This document shows, in pieces, positions 34,877 to 43,917 of a DNA stretch of 64,000 nt (position 1 is its first letter; the number at the start of each line of letters is the position of its first letter). The stretch is from assembly GCA_023823795.1 (NCBI GenBank), contig CP085710.1:2196001-2260000 (forward strand), written 5' to 3'. The position numbers and the translations under genes were made by a program. The DNA comes from Bacillus sp. F19. Its GTDB lineage: Bacteria > Bacillota > Bacilli > Bacillales > Bacillaceae. Under the pieces are notes generated by a model. That model saw only the letters and a list, made by a program, of their open reading frames with translations, was not told the DNA's origin and ran no database searches.

Positions 34877-36601
34877 TTACGTGAGTCGCAGTTTCGCGGC
34901 GTGACCGAAGCCGATCGAAGAGGAGAAAGGGTGGACCGCGTCCTTCGAGAACTTTTCCGTAAGCAGAGGCATTTTCGGCTGGATATCAGGCGGTCGGGTG
35001 TTGGCCTGGAGGTAGGCCGTGCTGAAGAAAGCCAGTGACCAGCGTCCAGAGGGGTCGCGCCATTCCTCGGCCCAGGCATTGCCGACGGCGGGTGGGGCGA
35101 TCACGGTCTTAGGCAGCGCCGCGAGCGCAGGAAAAAGTATGGCGGGTCGAACGTTGTCAGTCGTATACCCCGAATGATACATACGCAGCCGACGGTTGCT
35201 TATGCCGGCATTCAACCACGCGATCAGCGACTTTTCGAGGGTATTCCGTTTGATGCCGGTTCCTTTTTCGTTAAGTTCGAAGTCGAGGTCCCATATCTCC
35301 CGCCAGACGTCGGCGAACTGCTTGGTAGGCAAAGCGCCGGGGACGCCAAAAAGCGCCGGAGGGTATTTAACCTTGTCCACAAGTTCGGGTTTGCCGATTA
35401 AGGAAAACACCCCTTTAATGGAGTTGCTGAAACCGGCTACCGTGACATTCCGGATCTTCGGCCGCGGCTGATTGACTGCGCTGGAGGCGGGTGGTCTGGT
35501 CACAACGGGTAATTGGTTCTCGGGTGCAGAGGCACCCTGCCATCGGCTGAAGTCAGAGCCCGTCGCGTAGCCGAAGCCGTGCAGGAACTGCGTGATTTCA
35601 AGCAGTAACCTGTGGATTCCCTCCTGGGAGTTGAACGGCTGCCACATCTGCCTGGATTCTATGTCGGGTACGGCGGGGAAAATCGGCATGACGATGATCG
35701 CGGGCTTTTTGGATGCGATCGATGCCTGCGCCAGCACTGCGTTCTCGAACAGGTGGCGGTAGGCGAGATTGACGTAGGGCTGCCTCATGGTGTTCTCCGG
35801 GAAAACGGTATAGGGGTAGTTGACCCGGAAGGGAAAGGGCGATCGGGGATATTCCCCATTCGCCGTGCTGGGGCTGAAGTAGACGATGTAGTCCAGCCCA
35901 TCGAACGGTATCGCGCCGGTTAGGGCGGGGGCCAAGACCGCTATCAGAAAGCGGGGCTCCTTTAGACGCTTGCCGGTGACACTACCGTACTCAAGCCAGA
36001 GGAAGCCGCCGTTGGCGTCCAGCCTGACCGGAAGGTCTGTGGTGTTAAAGCGGTCCCATCCATTGGCCGCCGCGGTCTTGAGCATGGAGAAATTCCCGAT
36101 ACGCCGCCTTCTCGGCAGGCCCCCGCTTATCGGGGCATCTTCCAGCGTGCGCACCGTGGTGGTTTGATTCAACAACGGGCCGAGGATGGCGTAGTACTTG
36201 GAACCGCTTACGCCGCCCCGGTAGAACACTCCGGGCTTGTCGCCCTTGGTCTTGTCGTTATATGGCGGAGCGGTGATCGGCGCCTGCTGGACCCGACCCA
36301 TGATGACCTTCAGGTCGGCGGAGGTTGGAGTCATGATCAGCTCACAGCCGCGATTGTCCCAGTAATAGGGGACGGTGCCGAGTGTCACCGTCACGCGCTG
36401 GGTAACGTAGTCAGGATGCTCCACCGTTATAGTCAGCCTTTTCGTATCCGGGGGTGGCGCGGGCATGACGTATGTCTGTGAGGTATGGATGGTATGGGAG
36501 TGAACCCCGGAGGAGTCCTCCCGTTCTATTGTCAACGCCGCGTCGCTTGCCAGTGGCCCGTTCAGAACGTCGACCATCTCAATTTTAAACTGTATTCCCA
36601 T
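34877..36601 (-). CDS. GC-rich foreign gene, 574-residue protein of unknown function
   Basis: Codon composition is strongly GC-rich, in sharp contrast to the AT-rich surroundings, and the change is abrupt at the start codon; the leader is a Bacillus-style AAAGGAGG 8 bases before the ATG. Residues 1-95 look like a beta-sandwich (alternating strands, PAPPPDTKRLTITVEHPDY). The middle has YYAILGPLLNQTTT and a DGLDYIVYFSP strand; VAGFSNSIKGVF (~residue 390) resembles a nucleophile elbow with Ser but lacks the usual second Gly. No signal peptide. Unrecognised; possibly a lipase-like or structural protein from a high-GC donor. Confidence 0.75.
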   Translation of the reverse strand: MGIQFKIEMVDVLNGPLASDAALTIEREDSSGVHSHTIHTSQTYVMPAPPPDTKRLTITVEHPDYVTQRVTVTLGTVPYYWDNRGCELIMTPTSADLKVIMGRVQQAPITAPPYNDKTKGDKPGVFYRGGVSGSKYYAILGPLLNQTTTVRTLEDAPISGGLPRRRRIGNFSMLKTAAANGWDRFNTTDLPVRLDANGGFLWLEYGSVTGKRLKEPRFLIAVLAPALTGAIPFDGLDYIVYFSPSTANGEYPRSPFPFRVNYPYTVFPENTMRQPYVNLAYRHLFENAVLAQASIASKKPAIIVMPIFPAVPDIESRQMWQPFNSQEGIHRLLLEITQFLHGFGYATGSDFSRWQGASAPENQLPVVTRPPASSAVNQPRPKIRNVTVAGFSNSIKGVFSLIGKPELVDKVKYPPALFGVPGALPTKQFADVWREIWDLDFELNEKGTGIKRNTLEKSLIAWLNAGISNRRLRMYHSGYTTDNVRPAILFPALAALPKTVIAPPAVGNAWAEEWRDPSGRWSLAFFSTAYLQANTRPPDIQPKMPLLTEKFSKDAVHPFSSSIGFGHAAKLRLT

Positions 36602-37250
36602 AGTTTTTATCCTCCTTTATTATTGAATTACTTTATCTGTTGGTTGGGCAGAACTATAAACCACTAATATGTCTTTGCACTTTTCTGTATTATACTTATA
36701 GATATTTCCAATTGTATTTTTTACATAAAAAATCGTGACAATGGCGACTTGCGGAACTTTGTTATACAGGATTGTTTGCTTGTTTGAGGATTTATTGTGC
36801 TGATTCGATTCCTTATTAGACCATCCGTCTAGTCAATGTATATCTTTTGCTTAAAGGTCAGACTCTATTCACTAGTTCAATAAGAAAAAGAAGTTGCCGT
36901 GCAACCCCCAAGCTCTTAACTGAGAGGACCAACACTCAATCAATGAACCCGGTGCTTGTCCAAGCGTCGACCGACTGTTAATAAAATCCTTTTAATATAC
37001 CCAAATTACTAATTACAATGAAGGCTTAAAATGCATTTTTGCTCTCACCCCTCCTGCCTTTTATTGACTTCCACCTATTTTTGGTATGCAGCGGTAAAGA
37101 TGTCCCGCTGCCGCAATTGCTAAAGAAACCGCTTCAAACCACACACACTTTTTATTGGTTTAATAATACATATATACTCTGATAATTGGGAATACCTATG
37201 TCATAAGACGGCTAGGGTATTAGTCATCTAAGACGAAAGGGGTACATAAC
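36602..37250. other. Intergenic region between divergent genes
   Basis: 649 bases without a credible gene; it should hold promoters for both the 574- and the 1030-residue genes. AT content returns to that of the host here. No riboswitch or clear operator recognised. Confidence 0.5.
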
Positions 37251-40200
37251 TTGTCAAACATTAAGAGAATAACTAATTTATCCGACTATCAATCCGTACT
37301 ACCTTACGCTAGTGAGCTCTTTGGCGTATATCATTCCTTGATCGGTTGGAATTCTAAAAGGCAGCTCGACCGAATCAAAAACAATATTAAATATGAAAAT
37401 AACGCTCTATTATCTCGATTGAGTCCTTATTTGGAAGACAAGGCAAATATCAAGTTCGATAAAAAATGTTCAATTTCGGCTCCCGACTTGGAGCCTGCGG
37501 GATTTGCTGCTCCTAAGTTAATTCCCCAGGATTCCATTGTACTTCAGCAAATCAGCGAAAAAATTTATTATTTTGGAAAGGTTCCAAAGAAGGAAGATGA
37601 GTGGCGGCACCTTGTGAACAATGACTTTCTTACGGAAATCCTTAGAACCAAAGTCATCGACCATTACAATGAAGTTTTAGCCAGCTGCTGCGAACAAAAC
37701 GACACGGAGGAAAAAAAGGAAAAATGTAAAGAAGAGGTGAGGAGTGGTATCGCCAATGAAACAGTGATTGCAGGGGTCATTAAAGAGCTAGTTGTAAATG
37801 GTCGCGTCACTGAATTAAACAATATCTTTTTTAAAAAATTGGACATGGACTCAAGGTACTCTTTTCTTCAAGCGTTAAACAAGAAAGACATGGATTTTAC
37901 GGACCCTTACCTGACCTTTGATCCAAAAAAAGACGTAAAAAATGCTGCATTGTCCCCGCTTGGTATTGTCCATTTATTCCGACAGTATTTCTTTGAGTTG
38001 GACACGTTTCTTGGGACGCCAACCGGCCACGTATGGCTAAGTCCTGGATCAACAGTAGAACTGGTAGAGGTTAGTACTCGGAGGACTACTACCGAAAAGA
38101 CCGTTGAAACATTTATTGAAACCACGAAAAAAAAGGAGACCAGTATAACGGACCAAGATGACATAAGTGATGCGGTTAAGGAAGAAAACAAAGAAGATCT
38201 TAAACTTGGTTTCTCAACCACCGTGAATCAATCGTGGGGTACTGGAGACGCTTCCGCCACAGCAAGCCTTAACATGGACAAAACCCAACAGTCCGCCAGG
38301 GAAAAAACTCATAAAAGGATGAGAACACAGAGCGAAAAGCTATCAAGCGAAATACGTGAAAATTATAAATCGACTTTTAAAACTGTTACAGAGGTAACAG
38401 ACACGTCAAGTAAACGGTATGTTATAGCCAACAACACAAAAAAGCTAATTAACTATGAATTACGTAGAAAGATGAGACAGGTTGGTGTACAAATCCAAGA
38501 TATTGGTACTTATCTATGTTGGGAGACCTTTGTTGAAGATCCCGGTGAAGATCTTGGACTTGCGGAATTGATTCATTACGCCCAACCGACCGATCTCGTG
38601 CCGGTGCCGGACCCGACAAAAATAGCCATTCCTGACGATCAAGTGATCCCTTTTACAGCAAATGCGAAATGGGATTTCGACGACCAACGACAACACGGAT
38701 TTGTAACACTTACGACGATCGATCCCCCGAAGGCACCAGACGGTTTTGAAGTTGTCGTTGTTGAAGGAATCATTCCGGCCGCACAGATCTCAGGTACTGG
38801 TGATGATTTCCACGGAGTTTGGGGTTTCGGGGCTCGGTTTACGCCAACTAAACAGCTTGAAATTGGTGTCATCACGGGTCCTGGTGGCCTTGAATGGGAC
38901 AAACGCGTAGACTTTGTAGTCGGTGGAACATTGAGATATACAGCGAGCACAGCCAAAAGAGAAGAAATCGCAGCCGCCAACAAAAAGAAGATAGAAGAGG
39001 GTATTGCAGCAACCAACGAAAATAACCGTAAAACCAAAGAAGCTTTTTACAAGGCTGTTAAGGAGCGTGTCGAATTTGCCAGCGGGATCAACAAGCGCAA
39101 ATTTGAAGAGTTGCGAGAAGAAGAACGCATCATTATTTACCGTAGGCTCATACGTTCCTTGATGACTGATGCTCAGTACGACAATGTGGTAAAAGGTAGC
39201 GAGCACGGCCGTCACGTTCTCTCGGAATTGATAAACTCAATCTTTGATATTGATAAGATGCTGTACTTTGTAGCTCCAGAGTGGTGGAAGCCCCGTAAGC
39301 AAAGGCAGAAATTTAAGACTTTGTCCGACATCCAGACACAGCTTGACGGTAACCTCGTTCCCTGGCCAGATAGTCCTCCGCGGAAAGACAATTACCTGAT
39401 TACTGAAAAATCGCAACCAGCACCTTTGGGCAGTTCGCTCGGATGGCTTTTGCAATTAGACGGGGACAATTTGCGAAATACCTTCCTTAACGCACCCTGG
39501 GTTAAAGCAGTTATCCCCGTACGGCCCGGAAAGGAGAAGGCTGCTATAAATTGGCTACAAAACGCTAATATAGAGGGGGTTGATGGCCTGAAATGTGATT
39601 ACGATGCTTCAGAAGATGAACTAAACCAAATCAAAACGAGGTTGGGACTAGAACCTGAAGCGACAGTCACCATACAAAACGCAATCGACTATCTTTGCTC
39701 TCAAGTTGCAGAGAAACATGAGGAGTCCAATAAAGTCAACACTTATCCGGAAACTGAGCTAAACGTTGATAACAAGGTTACTTCAACTCCAGTTGAAAAG
39801 GTCTTTGAGCATGGTTTTTATCCACTACAAAATGGCTTCCGTGTAGACCCGAACGATCCAAATCGGGATCCTAACAATAAAGATAAGAACTTCCAAGTTT
39901 TCGACCAATGGATTGAAGTACTACCGACTGATCAAATGGTCCCTGTCGAGGTAACCTACAACCCGCTTACAGGGAGACAAATTCCCATAGAATGTGAACG
40001 AAAGTCTGGAATATCTGAAGTAATGGAAATAATCGTCGATAGTACCATTAAAGATACATCTATTGCACCTTATCCCGGGCATTTTGTGAATATAGGTGAT
40101 AAGGGAATGGTCGTGAAAAAGATTCAGGCTCGCCTCAATGAAGCGAATATTGAAGTTAAAATTGATGGTATTTTTGGCCCGAACACTCAGATGAAGGTAA

Positions 40201-40343
40201 AAGAATTTCAAAAAAGATTCGGGCTTCAGGTTGACGGAATAGTTGGTTCTGAAACTTGGCGCACTCTCTTTAACTCTGATTTAAAAGCAAGTCCTCATTT
40301 ACGAAGTCTTCGGTCAGATGCGTTGGATAATCCGGAGAGTTAA
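37251..40343 (+). CDS. 1030-residue protein with C-terminal peptidoglycan-binding domain
   Basis: TTG 37251 follows AAAGGGG. No signal peptide. Residues ~1-270 are mixed helical. Residues ~275-380 form a low-complexity Thr/Lys/Glu helix (TRRTTTEKTVETFIETTKKK). About 385-450 matches a motif found in large bacterial proteins of unknown function (KKLINYELRRKMRQVGVQIQ, then CWETFVEDPGEDLGLAEL). A beta-rich section follows, then a long helix (~580-650). Residues ~960-1015 are a PG_binding_1 domain (IGDKGMVVKKIQARL, DGIFGPNTQMKVKEFQ, DGIVGSETWRTLF). It could be a surface-targeted effector or a particle component; the name stays open. Confidence 0.8.
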   Translation: MSNIKRITNLSDYQSVLPYASELFGVYHSLIGWNSKRQLDRIKNNIKYENNALLSRLSPYLEDKANIKFDKKCSISAPDLEPAGFAAPKLIPQDSIVLQQISEKIYYFGKVPKKEDEWRHLVNNDFLTEILRTKVIDHYNEVLASCCEQNDTEEKKEKCKEEVRSGIANETVIAGVIKELVVNGRVTELNNIFFKKLDMDSRYSFLQALNKKDMDFTDPYLTFDPKKDVKNAALSPLGIVHLFRQYFFELDTFLGTPTGHVWLSPGSTVELVEVSTRRTTTEKTVETFIETTKKKETSITDQDDISDAVKEENKEDLKLGFSTTVNQSWGTGDASATASLNMDKTQQSAREKTHKRMRTQSEKLSSEIRENYKSTFKTVTEVTDTSSKRYVIANNTKKLINYELRRKMRQVGVQIQDIGTYLCWETFVEDPGEDLGLAELIHYAQPTDLVPVPDPTKIAIPDDQVIPFTANAKWDFDDQRQHGFVTLTTIDPPKAPDGFEVVVVEGIIPAAQISGTGDDFHGVWGFGARFTPTKQLEIGVITGPGGLEWDKRVDFVVGGTLRYTASTAKREEIAAANKKKIEEGIAATNENNRKTKEAFYKAVKERVEFASGINKRKFEELREEERIIIYRRLIRSLMTDAQYDNVVKGSEHGRHVLSELINSIFDIDKMLYFVAPEWWKPRKQRQKFKTLSDIQTQLDGNLVPWPDSPPRKDNYLITEKSQPAPLGSSLGWLLQLDGDNLRNTFLNAPWVKAVIPVRPGKEKAAINWLQNANIEGVDGLKCDYDASEDELNQIKTRLGLEPEATVTIQNAIDYLCSQVAEKHEESNKVNTYPETELNVDNKVTSTPVEKVFEHGFYPLQNGFRVDPNDPNRDPNNKDKNFQVFDQWIEVLPTDQMVPVEVTYNPLTGRQIPIECERKSGISEVMEIIVDSTIKDTSIAPYPGHFVNIGDKGMVVKKIQARLNEANIEVKIDGIFGPNTQMKVKEFQKRFGLQVDGIVGSETWRTLFNSDLKASPHLRSLRSDALDNPES

Positions 40344-40473
40344 TCAAAAGTTCCACTAAATCCCTGTTGTACAATAGGATTGATTCAGTAATCTACCCTA
40401 CCGATTGACAACTAAGCCATACGTACGGCAGGTCCTAGTATATACTTATCTTATTGAACAGTCCGTGAGTTAA

Positions 40474-40659
40474 GGAAGTGACGAAAATCCAGACGGCATG
40501 TTCTGTCTTGAAGGGGCCTCAGGATCGGTTGTCCTTGATATAGATTCTCCCACTCCTGTCGGATTACTGTGGGGAAAAATGTTCGGCGGAAGATGGGGGT
40601 TAATATCGCATATTCGTAATGTCGAATCACAACTTAAAATCAACATGGTATGGCAGTGA
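40474..40659 (+). pseudogene. C-terminal remnant of a trypsin-like serine protease
   Basis: Open frame after a TAA at 40471; reads DGMFCLEGASGSVVLDIDSP, then PVGLLWGK and a final strand. The G-x-SGS element followed by PVGLL is the end of chymotrypsin-fold proteases (usual GDSGS; the Asp is Ala here). The N-terminal half with His and Asp is absent. Stretch 40660-40852 shows no gene. Confidence 0.5.
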
Positions 40660-40852
40660 CGGAGTTGTCATTAACCGGGAAGAGCTCGAATTCAAGCGTT
40701 GTCGATAAAAAGTCAATCACGTAAATATACTACATGATCCTAGTTTGACACGAGCGACCTCCTCGATAACACAGAAATAATTTCATGAAGCATAAGTAGG
40801 GTTATTCTCAATTTGTTACCCTTACCGGAACCAATAAGTAAGGTAGAATGAA

Positions 40853-40886
40853 TGACCAAAATCTCGACCAAAAAATGACCAAAATT
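40853..40886. repeat. GACCAAAA direct repeats inside the right border
   Basis: TGACCAAAAT (40853), CGACCAAAAAAT (40866) and TGACCAAAATT (40876). Similar motifs lie inside the left border at 19287-19309. Confidence 0.5.
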
Positions 40887-40982
40887 ATTTAAAAAGATAG
40901 GATATATTTTGAAAACCTAAAAAAGTAATCTGCTGATATTACAGCATTTAATCCATATTTTAAAAAGAAATAAAAGGGTGAA

Positions 40983-41081
40983 ATATGTTCAGAACACAAG
41001 TTCACCCTTGGGAAAGAGAACAGTATATGTCTCAATATTAATACCTGCAAACCCCTGATGCCGTTGGTGTCAGGGGTTTTT
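40983..41081 (+). repeat. Right copy of glnA-3'-end direct repeat (candidate attR)
   Basis: Repeats the end of the glnA coding sequence, its TAA and its terminator, starting ATATGTTCAGAAC, with 95 of 99 bases equal to 19145-19243. There is no glnA reading frame in front of it. The terminator would still work and insulates the next gene. Confidence 0.85.
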
Positions 41082-41131
41082 CAGTCAGATTTGATAAACT
41101 TAAGAAAACACGGGAAAAGGAGGAATTTTTG

Positions 41132-41689
41132 TTGGCAAAAGTTGTTTTAGGAATGACCATGTCACTAGACGGGTATATCAACGACAGGAAAGGTAGTGTA
41201 GGCCGTCTGTATCAGGATCTAGAAGAGCTGCGAAAAAGCGAAGTTCTGCAGGAATCAATACGAAATACAGGAGCGATTGTCATGGGAAGGAACGCCTATG
41301 CCATGTTAGATGACCCGGATTTGTACGCAGGAAATTATGAATATCAAGTGCCTATCTTTGTACTTTGCGAAAACGAACCAAAAAAACATCCGAAAGAAAC
41401 AGATGAGTTAACATTTACCTTCGTAACTCAAGGTATCGAAAGTGCTATTGCTCAAGCCAAAACAGCCGCAGGAGATAAAGACGTCACGGTCATAGGTGGC
41501 GCAAGCACAGTCCAACAGTGCATAAAAGCAGAGCTTGTAGATGAGTTGCAGATCGATATCATGCCAGTTCTTCTGTGTGGTGGTCTTAAGCTGTTTGAGC
41601 ACATATGCGAAGCTCCGATTGATTTGGAAACGGTCAGGGTAAGGGAGATCGGAGAAAGAACAAGTATTCAGTTCCGCGTTGTGAAATAG
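41132..41689 (+). CDS. Dihydrofolate reductase-family (RibD C-terminal-like) protein
   Basis: 185 residues. Of two adjacent TTG codons the one at 41132 lies 8 bases after AGGAGG and gives the usual MAKVVLGMTMSLDGYI start. GAIVMGRNAY and DVTVIGGAS are the NADPH-binding signatures of the RibD_C/DHFR fold; MPVLLCGGLKLF is the third conserved block. Probably a reductase of unknown substrate. First host gene to the right of the island. Confidence 0.88.
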   Translation: MAKVVLGMTMSLDGYINDRKGSVGRLYQDLEELRKSEVLQESIRNTGAIVMGRNAYAMLDDPDLYAGNYEYQVPIFVLCENEPKKHPKETDELTFTFVTQGIESAIAQAKTAAGDKDVTVIGGASTVQQCIKAELVDELQIDIMPVLLCGGLKLFEHICEAPIDLETVRVREIGERTSIQFRVVK

Positions 41690-41889
41690 GCCTAAGAAGG
41701 AAACATAAAAACTAAGAAATAAGACTGGACTACCGAGAAAGCACTGAGGGCACCACCCGACTACTCGGTTTTGTTTCTGAGGAACAAACTGGTCTGATTT
41801 CTATGGGTATGGTGTCAAAAAAGTAAACACATAGAAGCGAGAATAGGATACTCCAGAAATGGGCGCAATCCCAAAGTTTTGGAATACGC

Positions 41890-41925
41890 TCGTTATTCCG
41901 TTAAAGGGCCATGATTGTGGAGGAT
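41890..41925 (+). repeat. Member of the GGGCGC-core dispersed repeat
   Basis: TTCCGTTAAAGGGCCATG. Between 41690 and 42076 there is otherwise only a terminator and no gene. Confidence 0.4.
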
Positions 41926-41974
41926 AATTGCTGGTGTTGATAAAAAGTACAGTGCTATCCGTGTTTAAATATCA

Positions 41975-42011
41975 AAAATCTCGCCAATTCACAATCGATT
42001 GACGAGATTTT
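41975..42011. terminator. Terminator downstream of the GDPD gene
   Basis: AAAATCTCG (41975-41983) and CGAGATTTT (42003-42011) with a 19-base loop that itself contains partial dyads. Confidence 0.55.
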
Positions 42012-42076
42012 ATATTTTTCTTAAAGTCCCATTACGTAGGACACTTTTGTCATATTCATTTATTCCAGCAATGATA

Positions 42077-42889
42077 TTAAGGTATAATCACATCTGTTTC
42101 AATCAATCGTGGATGAATACTTTTCGCTTTTTCATATGTTTCAGCAGAGTTAACTGAGTATACATGCAGTTTTAGGCCTGCTTTTTTAATTTCTTTGGCA
42201 GTTTCTTCATCTACATTGTTAATTGATGTTGAGTAAATGGCGTTATCATATTGTTTTAATTCTTCAATATCAGCATCTACATTCTTCAATGCATTTCCAA
42301 GGAATGTCACAGTTGCTTCTGGGTACCATTCGTTAAATTGATTTCGAATATCATCATTACTTAGTACAAAGAATGAATGATTTAATACTTTGGCTTCCTC
42401 AGCTTCTTCCATAATACTGTCTACGAATTCCTTATCATCCCAGTCGCCTTTTGAACCATCAAAATTGATACCAATATTGTATTTATGAGCTTCCTCTAAC
42501 ACTTCCTCAAGTGTTGGTACTTTATAATCTGTTACATTTCCTTCTTTATCTTCAATATCAAAACTTTGAATTTCTTCTAATGTTAAATCTTTTACCTCTC
42601 CAGAGCCTGTCGTAGTGCGGTCAACCGTTTTATCATGCATCAATATGTATTGGCCGTCCTTGGTTTTTTGGACATCAATTTCAACAAAGCCATATCCTAA
42701 TAGTCCAGCCTGAGTTATCGCCTCTAATGTGTTTTCAGGAGCCGCCACTTGTGCACCACGATGAGCACTTAACTCCGTTTTGCTGCTTTGTAACCAGTTA
42801 TCATTCGGGGCTGCACTTGCAGCACCTCCAAACAAAGATGTTGCCAACATAAACGGCACAGTCAACGACAAGATTCTTTTCTTTTTCAC
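42077..42889 (-). CDS. glpQ: Secreted glycerophosphodiester phosphodiesterase
   Basis: 270 residues from GTG 42889 (AGGAAGTGGAG upstream); the frame continues upstream without a start site. Signal peptide (KKKRILSLTVPFMLATSLF, cleavage near ASA-APN). GDPD motifs: SAHRGAQVAAPENTLEAI (catalytic His, Arg, Glu), EIDVQKTKDGQYILMHDKTV (metal ligands and second His). It cleaves glycerophosphodiesters outside the cell, yielding glycerol-3-phosphate. The symbol is by similarity. Confidence 0.88.
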   Translation of the reverse strand: MKKKRILSLTVPFMLATSLFGGAASAAPNDNWLQSSKTELSAHRGAQVAAPENTLEAITQAGLLGYGFVEIDVQKTKDGQYILMHDKTVDRTTTGSGEVKDLTLEEIQSFDIEDKEGNVTDYKVPTLEEVLEEAHKYNIGINFDGSKGDWDDKEFVDSIMEEAEEAKVLNHSFFVLSNDDIRNQFNEWYPEATVTFLGNALKNVDADIEELKQYDNAIYSTSINNVDEETAKEIKKAGLKLHVYSVNSAETYEKAKSIHPRLIETDVIIP

Positions 42890-43156
42890 TGTTCTCCACT
42901 TCCTATTCTTTAATATTTGGTGCGATTTAACAATACATAAACAGTGTAAATAGCACATTAATTTTTTATTACTTTTAAGATAATTTTGTTGTTTTTTGTC
43001 GTTCACTGAAAAAACACTGTAAGTAAATTATTGACTATGTGTTTCAATCTGCCATTGACCTGTACGGTGAAAAGACTCTCTATTCACGAATACATGATCG
43101 ATTTATTGGGTTATTGTTAAACGGAACTTTCTCTTAGAAAAAATGAAATATAGCAT

Positions 43157-43185
43157 CTTCAACAACCGGGCGCGATTGCGCAATT
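43157..43185 (+). repeat. Member of the GGGCGC-core dispersed repeat
   Basis: CTTCAACAACCGGGCGCGAT. The stretch 42890-43455 holds this copy and a terminator at 43269 but no gene. Confidence 0.45.
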
Positions 43186-43268
43186 ATACGCAGTTTTAAA
43201 CCACTTTATTGTTATTTATTTTTGGAAAAGTAAGTATTAGGGTGAAGAAAATTAAATAACTATTTTTT

Positions 43269-43297
43269 GAAAACCGTTCCATTTATGAACGGTTTTC
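43269..43297. terminator. Hairpin terminator
   Basis: GAAAACCGTTC (43269-43279) and GAACGGTTTTC (43287-43297) form a perfect 11-base stem. No gene ends nearby, so it may belong to a lost gene. Confidence 0.55.
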
Positions 43298-43455
43298 TAC
43301 ATATTTAAAGTATTATATTAAACAACTTTATTGTAAATGATCGGCCACTCAAAAAGTGACCGTTTTGTAACGAAGATCTTCTATAAAAAAATTTCTCTTG
43401 TTTATGAGTGGCCCCAAAAAGAACGAATTCTTGCCGTACCCCTCGTTCCTTTCTA

Positions 43456-43487
43456 TTGACATTGACACTAGTGTTAAGCTTTATAAT
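43456..43487 (+). promoter_or_regulatory. MerR-type promoter with dyad in a long spacer
   Basis: TTGACA (43456-43461) and TATAAT (43482-43487) are 20 bases apart. The spacer holds TTGACACTAGTGTTAA (43462-43477), a palindrome with one mismatch. Long spacers with a central dyad are typical of MerR-activated promoters. Confidence 0.75.
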
Positions 43488-43521
43488 AAACTATACCTAA
43501 TTTGAAAGGGGGATGCGATTC

Positions 43522-43917
43522 TTGAAGATCGGTAAAATTACGGATATCACTGGTGTCAGTGCTCGGTCCATAAGACATTATGAAAAGAAAGGATTACTGA
43601 ACGTTCCTCGTCTTGACAATAATTATCGCGAGTTCGATGATTCGATTATCGAAGCTATTAATACGATCCAACTATATCTTAATTTAGGTCTAACAACCGA
43701 CCAGATTAAAGATATTCTGCACTGCCCTGAAGATCAAGGGTACGACAAAAAAGACGAGTATTGTGAAGCATTGCTGCAAATGTATGAAACCAAGCTGAAT
43801 GAAGTGATCCGGCAAAAAAAGGCATTGGATGAGGCGCAAGTCCGTTTGGAAAAGCAAATCAACCTAATGAAAGAAAACAGGGATAAGTGGGTACCCGTAG
43901 AGGAGGATGAACAATGA
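43522..43917 (+). CDS. MerR-family regulator
   Basis: 131 residues from TTG 43522, which lies 9 bases after AAAGGGGG; an ATG at 43513 is too close to that site. The N-terminal winged helix (KIGKITDITGVSARSIRHYEKKG) is followed by a coiled-coil effector region with DILHCPED and later Cys. It should act on the dyad at 43462. Its stop overlaps the next gene (ATGA). Confidence 0.9.
   Translation: MKIGKITDITGVSARSIRHYEKKGLLNVPRLDNNYREFDDSIIEAINTIQLYLNLGLTTDQIKDILHCPEDQGYDKKDEYCEALLQMYETKLNEVIRQKKALDEAQVRLEKQINLMKENRDKWVPVEEDEQ

Noticed and set aside
35170-36670. Several plus-strand open frames of 60-105 codons
   Set aside because: They are antisense shadows of the GC-rich minus-strand gene, where stops are rare; none has a ribosome binding site or domain pattern.
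40483-40659. Full serine protease gene
   Set aside because: Only the last ~60 codons exist, after a stop and without His/Asp residues, so it is listed as a remnant.
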